DNA from: Microthrixaceae bacterium
GTDB taxonomy: Bacteria > Actinomycetota > Acidimicrobiia > Acidimicrobiales > Microtrichaceae
Direction of reading: 5' to 3'
Assembly (NCBI GenBank): GCA_019694615.1
Contig: JAIBBP010000104.1
Coordinates: forward strand, 1-34,322
DNA length: 34,322 nt
In this document: in pieces, positions 8,441 through 16,399 of the stretch
Numbering within the stretch: position 1 is the stretch's first letter
Layout: every line of letters starts with the position of its first letter
Notes under the pieces: generated by a model
Seen by the model: only the letters and a program-made list of their open reading frames with translations
Databases searched by the model: none
What the model was told of the DNA's origin: nothing
Made by a program: the position numbers and the translations under genes

Positions 8441-10432
8441 ATGGCCGATCGGGACGACGCCGAACATGCAGCCGGGTCCGAGACCCGCCAGTGGGTCCGC
8501 GTCCCACGACCGACCATCCACGCGGGGAACGTCACGACGGTGGTCGCGGGCGGTCGCGCTGTGTGCGTCGTCCGCGACGAATCCGGGGGTTGGTCCGCGC
8601 TCGACAACCGCTGCCCGCACCAGGGCGGCCCGCTGGGCGACGGCCAACTCGACGACGGCTGGCTCATCTGCCCCTGGCACGCCTACCAGTACGACCCCGA
8701 GACCGGTGAACCACCCCCGGGCTTCCTCGACGCAGCGACGCCCTACACCGTCCGCGCTGTCGACGACGACATCGAGATCGAGCTGCCCACTGTCGAGACC
8801 CGACCCAGCCTCATGGACCAGGTCGTCGACGTTCTGTGCGAGTGGGGCCTCGACGCCGTGTTCGGGATGGTCGGCCACTCGAACCTCGGCATGGCGGACG
8901 CGCTCCGTCGCGCCGAGGCCGACGGCCGCCTGACCTACGTCGGCATCCGCCACGAAGGCGCCGCCGCCTTCGCCGCGTCGGGCTACGCGAAGTTGACCGG
9001 GCGACCGGCCGCCTGCTTCTCCATCGCCGGGCCTGGCGCCACCAATCTCCTGACCGGCCTCTGGGATGCCAAGGTCGACCGGGTTCCCATCCTCGCGCTC
9101 ACTGGCCAGGTGCAGACGCAGGTGATCGGACCGGGCACGTTCCAGGAGGTGCCGCTCGAGAAGGCGTTCGGTTCGGTGGCGGAGTACGGCCAGACCGTGC
9201 TCTCGCCGGCGAACGCCACCGAGTTGGCGGCGCTCGCGATGAAACACGCGATCGTGCAGCGCGACGTCGCGCACCTCGTCCTGCCCGACGACGTACAGGA
9301 ACTGCCCGGCGCGGACGATCCGCCGCACCGCCCCGTCGCTGGTCGGCTGGCAGCGACCGGTATTGCGCCGCCCTCCGACGAGTTGGCGCGTGCCGTCGCA
9401 CTGCTCAGAGCAGCGACGCGGCCGGCGATCGTCGTCGGCAACGGAGCGCGCGCCCACCGCGACGCCGTGACGGCCCTCGCCGAGCACCTCGACGCGCCGG
9501 TCATCTCCACGTTCAAGGCGAAGGGCACGTTCCCCGACGACCACCCGCTCGGCTGCGGTGTGCTCGGCCGGTCGGGCATACCGGTGGCCAGCCAGACCGT
9601 AGCGAAGGCCGACTGTCTCCTCGTCCTGGGTGCGTCGTTCTCCAACCACACGTCGATCCCCACGTGGGTTCCCACGATCCAGGTCGACCTCGACCGGATG
9701 ATCCTCGGCAAGTTCCACCCCGTCGAGGTCCCGCTGTGGGGCGACATCGCCCGCACCCTCGAGCTGATCCGAGCCGCGGTCCCCGCGGCTGACCGACCGG
9801 AGGTCCGCCAGGAGATCGCGACCCGCTGGAAGCGCTGGCGCACCCAGAAGCAAACGAAACAGGGCCTCACCGACGCGCTGGGACGCCTTCACCCCGCTGA
9901 GATCTTCGCCGTGCTCGGGGAGCTGGTACCGAGCGACGCCGTCATCGCCGTCGACGTCGGCAACAACACCTACAGCTTCGGGCGTTACTTCGAATGTCGA
10001 GGTCGCCAGGACGTGCTGATGTCGGGCTACCTCGGCTCGATCGGTTTCGCGCTGCCGGCCGCGCTGGGCGCCTCGGTGGCGGTGCGCCGGGCCGGTTCCG
10101 CCCGGAAGGTGGTGTCGATCTCCGGCGACGGAGGTCTCGGGCAGTACCTCGCCGAGGTCACCACCGCCGTCAAGGCGGGGTTCCCGATGACCCACGTCGT
10201 GTTGGACAACGGCGAGCTCGCGAAGATCAGCCGGGAACAGCTCGGCGCGATCCGACCGGTCTGGCAGACGACGCTCGTCAACCCCGACTTCGCCGCATTC
10301 GCCGAGTCCTGCGGCGCAGTCGGATTCCGGGTCGCCACAGCGGACGATCTGCGCCCGGCGCTAGAGGCCGCGCTCGCTATCACCGATCGCCCGAGCCTCG
10401 TTTCGATAGCGGCGTCGAACCGCGACGTCTGA
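8441..10432 (+). CDS. Rieske [2Fe-2S] domain fused to a pyruvate-oxidase-like TPP enzyme
   Basis: 663 residues in two parts. Residues about 17-118 are a Rieske domain with Cys58-x-His60 and Cys77-x2-His80 as cluster ligands. Residues about 122-663 are a three-domain thiamine-diphosphate enzyme: the N-terminal PYR domain with the catalytic Glu (HEGAAAFAASGYAK, Glu172), a middle domain (RPAIVVGNGARAH), and a C-terminal PP domain with the GDG motif (562-564) and Asn590 that bind Mg-TPP. Segments such as GPGTFQEVP and MKHAIVQRDVAHLVLPDDVQ resemble PoxB-type pyruvate:quinone oxidoreductase more than acetolactate synthase; the lipid-binding tail of PoxB is missing. The Rieske domain may take electrons from the decarboxylation intermediate, perhaps through FAD (inference). 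An 18-bp gap to the next gene suggests an operon. Confidence 0.92.
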   Translation: MADRDDAEHAAGSETRQWVRVPRPTIHAGNVTTVVAGGRAVCVVRDESGGWSALDNRCPHQGGPLGDGQLDDGWLICPWHAYQYDPETGEPPPGFLDAATPYTVRAVDDDIEIELPTVETRPSLMDQVVDVLCEWGLDAVFGMVGHSNLGMADALRRAEADGRLTYVGIRHEGAAAFAASGYAKLTGRPAACFSIAGPGATNLLTGLWDAKVDRVPILALTGQVQTQVIGPGTFQEVPLEKAFGSVAEYGQTVLSPANATELAALAMKHAIVQRDVAHLVLPDDVQELPGADDPPHRPVAGRLAATGIAPPSDELARAVALLRAATRPAIVVGNGARAHRDAVTALAEHLDAPVISTFKAKGTFPDDHPLGCGVLGRSGIPVASQTVAKADCLLVLGASFSNHTSIPTWVPTIQVDLDRMILGKFHPVEVPLWGDIARTLELIRAAVPAADRPEVRQEIATRWKRWRTQKQTKQGLTDALGRLHPAEIFAVLGELVPSDAVIAVDVGNNTYSFGRYFECRGRQDVLMSGYLGSIGFALPAALGASVAVRRAGSARKVVSISGDGGLGQYLAEVTTAVKAGFPMTHVVLDNGELAKISREQLGAIRPVWQTTLVNPDFAAFAESCGAVGFRVATADDLRPALEAALAITDRPSLVSIAASNRDV

Positions 10433-10450
10433 GCGTGAAGGAGCCGCCCG

Positions 10451-12091
10451 TTGAAGACACCCCAGTCGATCCGACCCCGCGACCTCGGCATCGACGCCGA
10501 CGGCTGGGTCGACGTGTGCGCACTCGAAGACATCGGTGATCAGAGCGGCCACGCCGTGGTCATCCGGGGCACCGATGTCGCGGTGCTCCGAGACGGCGAC
10601 ACCGTCTACGCGCTCGAAGGCACGTGCCCACATCGTGGCGGGCCGATCGCGGACGGCCAGGTGGTCGACGGCAAGGTCGTCTGTCCCCTGCACCTGTGGG
10701 ACTTCGACCTGGCGACGGGCATCTCGCCGTTCGATCCCCGCGACTCGCTCGCCCGATACCAGGCCCGAGTGCGGGAGGGTCGCGTCGAGGTCGACGCCAG
10801 CAGCGTGCCACGCGGGCCCGGCCGACCCGACGTGTACCTCGGGCCGTGGATCCGGCGCGGCTCGGTGGACCGCGGCATGTACGGGGTCCACCACCTCGCC
10901 GACGGCATGCAACCGTTCGTGGAGGCGATGGGGTCCGAGCGCTTCGAGCCATCGCTCGACCGGGGGCGCCGATACGCGTCACTCGACGACGTCGTCTTCC
11001 TCCCCGCCCAGCTCGCCCGCCTCCCACTTCTCGACGAGGAACCGGTCGACACCTCGGTCCGGCTCGGTACCAGAGCGGCCCGACCGCTCCACCTCGACAT
11101 CCCCCTCGTCGTCTCCCACATGAGCTTCGGGGCGCTGTCACGGGAGGCCAAAGTCGCCCTCGCCACCGGCGCGAAGGCAGCCGGAACCGCCATCTGTTCG
11201 GGTGAGGGCGGGATGCACCCCGACGAACGGGCCGCCGCTGGGGCCTACGTGCTGGAGATGGCGTCGGGGTACTTCGGGTGGACCGACGCCGCCATCGCGC
11301 AGGCGGACGCGGTCGAGATCAAGATCGGTCAGGGCGCGAAGCCGGGCCTGGGTGGGCTGCTCCCCGGCCCGAAGGTCACCGAGGAGATCGCCGCGGTGCG
11401 CGGCATCGCCCCCGGCCAGACCAGCCACTCCCCCTCCCGCTTCCGCGACATCGACTCCGTCGCCGCCCTCGCCGAACGCGTCACGGCGATCCGGATGGTG
11501 AATCCCGGCATCCCCATCGGCATCAAGATCGCCGCCGGACGAGTAGCCGACGACGTCGCCGCAGCCGTCGACGCGGGAGCCGACTACCTGATCATCGACG
11601 GCCTCGGCGGTGGGACCGGCGCCGCTCCCGTCCACGTCAAGGACCACGTCGGGATCCCCAGCTGGGTGGCCCTTCGCACCGCGAGGTCGTGGCTCGATGC
11701 TCACGGTCATGCCGACGTGCAGGTCGTCGTGACCGGCGGGTTCCGGGCGCCTGACGAGATGGCCAAGGCCATGGCTCTGGGCGCGGACGCGGTGGCGCTC
11801 GCGACAGCCTCGCTGATGGCGATCGGCTGTCAGCAGTACCGGGCATGTCATCGAGGAACCTGCCCGGTCGGGATCGCCACCCAGGCGCCGGCGCTGCGAA
11901 GCAGACTCGATCCAACGGTGTCGGCGGAGCGGCTCAGCACATTCCTCACCGCTGCGACGATCATGATGACCGACTACTGCAGGATCACCGGCCGTCGAGC
12001 GCTCCGAGATCTCTCCCCCGACGATCTGACCGCACTTCGGCCCGAGGTGGCCCGACTCCTCGATCTCGACGTGATGGGTCCAGCCTGTTGA
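10451..12091 (+). CDS. Rieske [2Fe-2S] domain fused to glutamate-synthase FMN/3Fe-4S domain
   Basis: 546 residues, TTG start preceded by AAGGAG at 10438-10443. Residues about 18-118 are a Rieske domain (Cys59-x-His61, Cys78-x2-His81). From about residue 125 on it is the FMN-binding synthase domain of glutamate synthase: [64 protein letters not shown], and the cluster motif with Cys460, Cys466 and Cys471 ([13 protein letters not shown]). The glutaminase domain and the C-terminal GXGXG domain of GltB are absent, as in archaeal-type GltB and MgsC proteins, and no NADPH subunit (GltD) is nearby. The fused Rieske domain may replace ferredoxin as electron donor (inference). The product need not be glutamate. 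Confidence 0.92.
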   Translation: MKTPQSIRPRDLGIDADGWVDVCALEDIGDQSGHAVVIRGTDVAVLRDGDTVYALEGTCPHRGGPIADGQVVDGKVVCPLHLWDFDLATGISPFDPRDSLARYQARVREGRVEVDASSVPRGPGRPDVYLGPWIRRGSVDRGMYGVHHLADGMQPFVEAMGSERFEPSLDRGRRYASLDDVVFLPAQLARLPLLDEEPVDTSVRLGTRAARPLHLDIPLVVSHMSFGALSREAKVALATGAKAAGTAICSGEGGMHPDERAAAGAYVLEMASGYFGWTDAAIAQADAVEIKIGQGAKPGLGGLLPGPKVTEEIAAVRGIAPGQTSHSPSRFRDIDSVAALAERVTAIRMVNPGIPIGIKIAAGRVADDVAAAVDAGADYLIIDGLGGGTGAAPVHVKDHVGIPSWVALRTARSWLDAHGHADVQVVVTGGFRAPDEMAKAMALGADAVALATASLMAIGCQQYRACHRGTCPVGIATQAPALRSRLDPTVSAERLSTFLTAATIMMTDYCRITGRRALRDLSPDDLTALRPEVARLLDLDVMGPAC

Positions 12092-12255
12092 GCACGATTC
12101 CCCACGACAACGGTGATCGCGCCCGAGCCTCCTACGCCGACACGTTCGGGTAGGGCAACCTCCTGGGCCTTTGGGAGAGCGCGGGCTGAGCCTCTACCGG
12201 ACCTGAAACCTGTCGACGGCGCCGTAGAGTCGGCTATCGAACGACTGGAGGGACT

Positions 12256-12459
12256 ATGGCATCAGAGGTGAAGGGACCGGCGTCCTACTTCCCGTCGATC
12301 GAGCGAACCTACGGCAGGCCGATCGACGACTGGCTCGAGTTGGTGCGCTCTCGTCCGAATGAAGGGCACATGGAGAGCGTCGCGTGGTTGAAGTCCGAGC
12401 ACGGCCTCGGGCACGGTCACGCCAATGCCATCGTCGCGTTCGTTCGGGCCAACCAGTAG
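12256..12459 (+). CDS. DUF4287 domain small protein
   Basis: 67 residues covering a complete DUF4287 domain: SYFPSIERTYGRPIDDWLEL followed by HMESVAWLKSEHGLGHGHANAIVAF. The function of the domain is not known; it often occurs beside or fused to DUF5655 proteins. The ATG has a GGAGGG ribosome site with 4-base spacing. It sits 165 bp after the Rieske-GltS gene and 14 bp before the RibD-like gene, so it probably leads a short separate transcript. Confidence 0.9.
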   Translation: MASEVKGPASYFPSIERTYGRPIDDWLELVRSRPNEGHMESVAWLKSEHGLGHGHANAIVAFVRANQ

Positions 12460-12473
12460 TTCCCCGATCACCG

Positions 12474-13121
12474 ATGACCCAGCTCCTCCGCGTCCAGAAC
12501 TTCTTCCTCTCCAGCGACGGTTTCGGTGCCGGCGAGGGCCAGACCCTCGAGCGTCCCTTCGGGCACGCTGATCCGGCAGCGCTGGCCTCCTGGGCCGGCG
12601 CGACGGCGAGCTGGCCGAACCGCACCGACCCCGGCGGCACCCGTGGCCTCGACGACTACTTCACCCGCGACTTCACCAACAACATCGGCGCCGAGATCAT
12701 GGGCCGCAACAAGTTCGGCCCCCAGCGGGGTCCCTGGGTGAACCACGATTGGCAGGGATGGTGGGGCGACGTCCCTCCGTTCCACACCCCTGTGTTCGTG
12801 CTCACCCACCACCTCCGACCGAGCTTCACCCTCGACGACACCACCTTCCACTTCCTCGACGCCACACCGGCCGAGGCGCTCGCCGCCGCCCGTGACGCGG
12901 CCGGCGGCAAAGACGTTCGCCTCGGCGGCGGTGTGCACACCGTGCGGGAGTTCCTCGAAGCCGACCTCGTCGACACCATGCACGTCGCGGTCGCACCCAT
13001 CGAACTCGGCCGGGGGGAACGCCTCTGGAACACCCCCGAGGATCTACTCGACAGGTTCCACCTCGAAACGATCCCGAGCCCGAGCAGCGGGGTCGTCCAT
13101 CACGTGTTCTGGCGCCGCTGA
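12474..13121 (+). CDS. Dihydrofolate reductase / RibD C-terminal family protein
   Basis: 215 residues from the ATG at 12474; the open frame extends upstream to 12384 but that part overlaps the DUF4287 gene and has no family character. The fold is recognised from the start MTQLLRVQNFFLSSDGF, the mid-region NNIGAEIMGRNKFGP, PVFVLTHHLRP, and the C-terminal DVRLGGGVHTVREFLEADLVDTMHVAVAPIELGRGERLW, all typical of stand-alone RibD_C reductases. These use NADPH; the substrate of this branch is unknown and it is not the folate-pathway FolA. Its stop faces the convergent VOC gene. Confidence 0.9.
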   Translation: MTQLLRVQNFFLSSDGFGAGEGQTLERPFGHADPAALASWAGATASWPNRTDPGGTRGLDDYFTRDFTNNIGAEIMGRNKFGPQRGPWVNHDWQGWWGDVPPFHTPVFVLTHHLRPSFTLDDTTFHFLDATPAEALAAARDAAGGKDVRLGGGVHTVREFLEADLVDTMHVAVAPIELGRGERLWNTPEDLLDRFHLETIPSPSSGVVHHVFWRR

Positions 13122-13123
13122 AC

Positions 13124-13178
13124 CGGGCGCGCCCGACGCAGCGACTCCGCCGGGAACCCCGAGAACGACTACTCGGGG
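13124..13178. terminator. Two hairpins at a convergent junction
   Basis: Directly after the RibD-like stop is the 12-bp perfect palindrome CGGGCGCGCCCG (13124-13135). It is followed by a stem CCCCGAG/CTCGGGG (13157-13163 with 13172-13178) that includes the stop codon of the convergent VOC gene in its loop. No T-run follows; this looks like a bidirectional terminator of the high-GC kind. Confidence 0.5.
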
Positions 13179-13546
13179 ATGTGACACACAGCCTCGACGT
13201 TGTTGCCGTCAGGATCGCGAACGAACGCACCGAAATACCCAGGGTGGTACTCCGGCCATTCCTTCGGCTCGTGGAGGACCTCCGCGCCGACGGCGACCGC
13301 AGCCTCGAAGAACGCGACCACCGCAGCTCGGCTACCGGCCACGAAGGCGATGTGGTCTTCGCGCCAACCGGTGTGGCTGTCCGAGAGCGGACTCAGCCAG
13401 AAGTCCGGCACCGGTGGCACCCCGTACCCGATGACGCCGTCGTGCGGCTCCATCAACCGCTTCCCTCCGAGCGGCTCGAGCACCCTGTCGTAGAAGGCTG
13501 CGCTTGACTGAACGTCGTTGCACTGAATTCCGATGTGGTCGATCAT
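13169..13546 (-). CDS. VOC family protein (glyoxalase/dioxygenase-like)
   Basis: 125 residues from the ATG at 13544-13546. The frame is open further upstream, but the family begins exactly at MIDHIGIQCNDVQSSAAFYDRVL, and the upstream stretch overlaps the structured repeat. A single VOC module pair is present: the N-terminal His (DHIGI), a central EDHIAF segment and the C-terminal FVRDPDGNNVEAVCH with the metal-ligand Glu. Such proteins bind a divalent metal and act as lyases, isomerases, dioxygenases or resistance proteins. No linked substrate pathway is evident here. Confidence 0.9.
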   Translation of the reverse strand: MIDHIGIQCNDVQSSAAFYDRVLEPLGGKRLMEPHDGVIGYGVPPVPDFWLSPLSDSHTGWREDHIAFVAGSRAAVVAFFEAAVAVGAEVLHEPKEWPEYHPGYFGAFVRDPDGNNVEAVCHIPE

Positions 13547-13639
13547 GCCCCCGATACTTGCCGATGTGTGGACCGAGGGTTCGATGCTCGGCGAGCGGAC
13601 CCGAGCGCTAGCGACGCCTGTCTGTACGACACCACGGCG

Positions 13640-13692
13640 GACGAACTTCAGGCTCAGCGGTGAACACCGGCCCGTTTCAGCCCGAAGTTCGG
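13640..13692. repeat. Structured 53-bp dispersed repeat, copy 2
   Basis: Matches the copy at 5402-5454 at 49 of 53 positions. The outer stem (CGAACTTC with GAAGTTCG) is identical; the inner hairpin CGGTG/CACCG is a perfect pair where copy 1 has a G-T pair. The element sits between the VOC gene and an SDR gene remnant, about 22 bp beyond the remnant's stop codon. Confidence 0.8.
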
Positions 13693-13714
13693 GGCGGGCG
13701 ATCACCGTCCGATC

Positions 13715-13760
13715 TCACCAGGTGAGGTTGAGCACCTGCCGCATCGTCGCTTCGAACGTC
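13715..13760 (-). pseudogene. Remnant: 3' end of an SDR gene (duplicate of 15596-15641)
   Basis: Matches the last 46 bases of the intact SDR gene at 15596-16399 at 45 of 46 positions, including the stop codon; the encoded end TFEATMRQVLNLTW is preserved. Upstream (13761 on) the similarity ends abruptly, no start codon is available, and an in-frame stop occurs about 35 codons back. It is a scar of a lost paralogue or of a recombination event. Confidence 0.8.
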
Positions 13761-13822
13761 CGAGCGATTCGGGCCGTCGCTTGAGAGCGGGTGCCCGTCT
13801 CTGGCGAACGTCGTTCGCCTCC

Positions 13823-14722
13823 TCAACTAGCGCTGTCAGCGAGGATGCGTTCCAGGGTTCGACGACCCATCGCGCTCATCGACGGATTCGAATGCTCGTA
13901 GTACCAGACAGCACCCATCGACTGCTCGAAAGCCCAGGCCTTTCCTCGTTCCCATTCGAGAGCACCTGGTGCTAGCGCCTCTCGGAACACTTCGCGGCGC
14001 TCGTCGTCAAGGAGATGCCATGCCGCTATGAGGTCGAGAGCCGGGTCGGCCGGTCCGAAGCCTCCACAGTCGAGGACGCCGACAAGCCTGCCATCGGCCA
14101 CCAGCACGTTGCTCGGTGTGAGGTCGCCGTGCGACATCACATCTTGGGCCGACCGCGGCAGGCCCACGAACTGATCCCACCGGGCGGACAGTCGCGGCAC
14201 GTCTAGGAGGCTCCGGCTCTTCTTGAGGCACTCCTGAACCCATGCGTCGTGGTCGCGCAGATCACCACCCCGACCGCTGCGGCCGAAACTGCGACCGATC
14301 GTATCGACCGAGCGAAGAGCTGTGATCAACTCGACGATGTCGAGAGCCAACCGCGTGCTCGCTGCGCCCGAGCCGTCCTCGGCGACAGTGCCCGGGAGCC
14401 ACGTCTGAATCACCCACGGGAGCGGATAGCTCTCGCCTGGTTCGCCGATGGCCACCGGCTGCGGTCCTGGGAATGGCGAACACCGTGAGAACTCGGCGCT
14501 TGCCGAGGCCTCGACTTCCAGTGCCTCCCACTCCACCCCGGGGTTTCTACGCCGTAGCGGGAAGCGAGCAGCGAGGTCCTCGCCGATTCTGAAGATCGCG
14601 TTGACGGTGCCGCTCGACTCCACCTTCAGGATCGGCTCGCCGCCGAGTTCGGGGAACTGGTTCTTCAGCAGCGAGCGCACGACGGGTTCGGACACCTGGA
14701 TTTCATCGTCGTGCATCGCCAC
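13823..14722 (-). CDS. Aminoglycoside/choline-kinase-like phosphotransferase (APH family)
   Basis: About 300 residues. The preferred start is the GTG at 14720-14722, which has GGAGG 9 bases upstream; an ATG two codons later is equally in frame, and a start at 14788 would add an unlikely basic leader. The N-terminal lobe has VESSGTVNAIFRIGEDLAARFPLR, and the catalytic loop HGDLTPSNVLVADGRLVGVLDCGGFG holds the Asp, Asn and metal Asp of the APH/choline-kinase fold, followed by DPALDL. It phosphorylates a small-molecule hydroxyl with ATP. Close relatives are often called antibiotic resistance proteins, but nothing here shows that activity. Confidence 0.9.
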   Translation of the reverse strand: MAMHDDEIQVSEPVVRSLLKNQFPELGGEPILKVESSGTVNAIFRIGEDLAARFPLRRRNPGVEWEALEVEASASAEFSRCSPFPGPQPVAIGEPGESYPLPWVIQTWLPGTVAEDGSGAASTRLALDIVELITALRSVDTIGRSFGRSGRGGDLRDHDAWVQECLKKSRSLLDVPRLSARWDQFVGLPRSAQDVMSHGDLTPSNVLVADGRLVGVLDCGGFGPADPALDLIAAWHLLDDERREVFREALAPGALEWERGKAWAFEQSMGAVWYYEHSNPSMSAMGRRTLERILADSAS

Positions 14723-14896
14723 GGCGACGATCCTCCCACGAGGCTTGGGCGAAGGATGCGTCGATGGACCTCGAACGGGTGCCGACACCCAGGACCACCA
14801 AGACCCATGGCGACGACGTCCTCACCATCGACACGGCAGCGGCGTACCTCTCCCCTGCTCCCACTGCTCCGCGGCAACGGTTCCTATGCTGCGGTG

Positions 14897-15502
14897 ATGG
14901 CCGGAGTCGACGACGTGCCGAAGCTCCTGGTTCGCGACGCAGCGGCGTGGCGCGAGTGGCTCACCGACAACCACGACACCGCCGAAGGCGTGTGGCTGCG
15001 CCTCGCCAAGAAGGGCGTCACGAACCCGACCTCGCTCGTCTACGACGAAGCACTCGACGAGGCGCTGTGCGTCGGATGGATCGACGGAATCAAGCGGAGC
15101 TTCGACGACACGACCTTCGTTCAGCGGTTCACCCCGCGTCGCCCGAAGGGGGCGTGGTCGGAGCGCAACGTCGGCCACATCGAACGACTGACCGCCGAGG
15201 ATCGCATGCAACCGGCCGGCATCGCAGAGGTCGAACGGGCCAAGGCCGACGGCCGTTGGGCAAAGGCCTACGCCGGTTCGTCGACCCGAGCGGTGCCCGA
15301 AGACCTCGCCGCGGCCATCGCCGCGAACCCCAAGGCCACGGCGATGTTCGAGATCCTGACAAGCGCCAACCGGTTCGCGCTCATCCACCGGCTCGAGGAC
15401 GCCAAGCGACCCGATACCCGAGCCCGGCGGATCGAGAAGTTCGTCGAGATGCTCGCCATCGGCGAGACGATCTACCCGCAGAGCAAAACGTTGGAGAAGT
15501 GA
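14897..15502 (+). CDS. YdeI/OmpD-associated family protein
   Basis: 201 residues from the ATG at 14897 (the frame is open upstream to 14711 without family similarity). It shows the YdeI pattern WREWLTDNHDTAEGVWLRLAKKG, DEALCVGWIDGIKRSFD, RFTPRRPKGAWSERNVGHIERL, and an OmdA-type C-terminal part (FEILTSANRFALIHRLEDAKRPDTRARRIEKFVEML). The proteins are cytoplasmic, implicated in stress and peptide resistance in some bacteria, with no settled biochemistry. It stands alone, divergent from the APH-like gene and convergent with the SDR gene. Confidence 0.9.
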   Translation: MAGVDDVPKLLVRDAAAWREWLTDNHDTAEGVWLRLAKKGVTNPTSLVYDEALDEALCVGWIDGIKRSFDDTTFVQRFTPRRPKGAWSERNVGHIERLTAEDRMQPAGIAEVERAKADGRWAKAYAGSSTRAVPEDLAAAIAANPKATAMFEILTSANRFALIHRLEDAKRPDTRARRIEKFVEMLAIGETIYPQSKTLEK

Positions 15503-15525
15503 GCCAGAGGATTCTGGCCCCAGTC

Positions 15526-15578
15526 CGAGAAGTTGTACCGAAGGAGCCGGCAGCGGTCGCCTGAGGTACAACTTCGCG
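15526..15578. terminator. Large hairpin between YdeI-like and SDR genes
   Basis: GAAGTTGTACC (15529-15539) pairs perfectly with GGTACAACTTC (15565-15575); an inner mini-stem CCG/CGG sits within the 25-base loop. Located between two convergent stop codons, about 20 bp from the SDR stop. Probably a bidirectional terminator. The layout (outer stem plus inner hairpin, followed by the SDR 3' end) parallels 13640-13760. Confidence 0.6.
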
Positions 15579-15595
15579 GCCCGATCAGACCGAGG

Positions 15596-16399
15596 TCACC
15601 AGGTGAGGTTGAGCACCTGCCGCATCGTCGCTTCGAAGGTCTCGTCGTCCATCGTGGAACGCACCGACAGCACCATGTCGGCGTCCGCCCCGACACGCAC
15701 CCTGAACGGCGTGGCGGGGTCGTCGAACGCGTCGGCGATCGCAGCGGCGACCACCTCGGGGCCGGGGCGGACCGCTCCGGCGACCTGGTCGTCGGCGCCG
15801 TCCCACTGGCGGCGCAACTCGTCGTAGACCGCCAGATGGTCTCCGTGGGATACGCGCTCACGGCCGGGGTCGTAGGCCGGACCCGAGGCGATGTACCCGG
15901 GCTCGATCAACACCACCCGGATACCGAAGTGGCCGACCTCGTAGCGCAGCACCTCGGAGAACCCTTCGAGCGCGTGTTTCGACGCGCAGTACGCGCCGCC
16001 GAACGGAATGCCGATTCTGCCCTGCACCGACCCGACGTTGACGATCACCCCGCCGCCCCGCTCGCGCATCGGAGCAATCACCGCCTGCGACACCATCACC
16101 GGACCGACGACGTTCGTGTCGAGCACCCGGCGCAACACGTCGATCGGATAGTCCTCGATCGGACCCGGCTCACTTACGCCAGCGTTGTTGACGACCCCGT
16201 CGAGGTCGCCGGCCTCGCCGACCGCGGCGGCCACCGACTTCTCATCGGTGACGTCGAGGGTCACCCGGGCCGCGACATCGAGGTCGTCGAGCCGTTCCAC
16301 CCGACGCGCTCCGGCGACGACTTCGTGACCGCGTTTGGTGAGCTCGACCGCTGTCGCTCGCCCGATCCCCGTCGCGGCCCCGGTGACGAGGATCCTCAT
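15596..16399 (-). CDS. SDR oxidoreductase; candidate acyl/alkyl-DHAP reductase
   Basis: 267 residues, complete classical SDR: the NAD(P) motif TGAATGIGRA (6-15), NNAG (71-74), and the catalytic Ser124, Tyr137 and Lys141 (YCASK). Arg32-Arg33 after the second beta strand suggests NADPH preference. It overlaps the upstream fatty-acyl reductase by 4 bp, so the two are one operon, and it is 1.3 kb from the alkyl-DHAP synthase fusion. In the eukaryotic ether-lipid pathway an SDR (DHRS7B/PexRAP) reduces alkyl-DHAP to alkyl-glycerol-3-phosphate, which makes that the best guess here. Family is certain; role is inferred from context only. Confidence 0.9.
   Translation of the reverse strand: MRILVTGAATGIGRATAVELTKRGHEVVAGARRVERLDDLDVAARVTLDVTDEKSVAAAVGEAGDLDGVVNNAGVSEPGPIEDYPIDVLRRVLDTNVVGPVMVSQAVIAPMRERGGGVIVNVGSVQGRIGIPFGGAYCASKHALEGFSEVLRYEVGHFGIRVVLIEPGYIASGPAYDPGRERVSHGDHLAVYDELRRQWDGADDQVAGAVRPGPEVVAAAIADAFDDPATPFRVRVGADADMVLSVRSTMDDETFEATMRQVLNLTW

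Noticed and set aside
8204..10195. 663-codon minus-strand open frame antisense to the Rieske-TPP gene
   Set aside because: It is a high-GC shadow: arginine/glycine-rich, no family motifs, while the plus strand shows complete Rieske and TPP motifs.
13823..14722. Antibiotic resistance role of the APH-like kinase
   Set aside because: The fold alone does not show drug specificity, and no resistance-gene context or mobile element is present.
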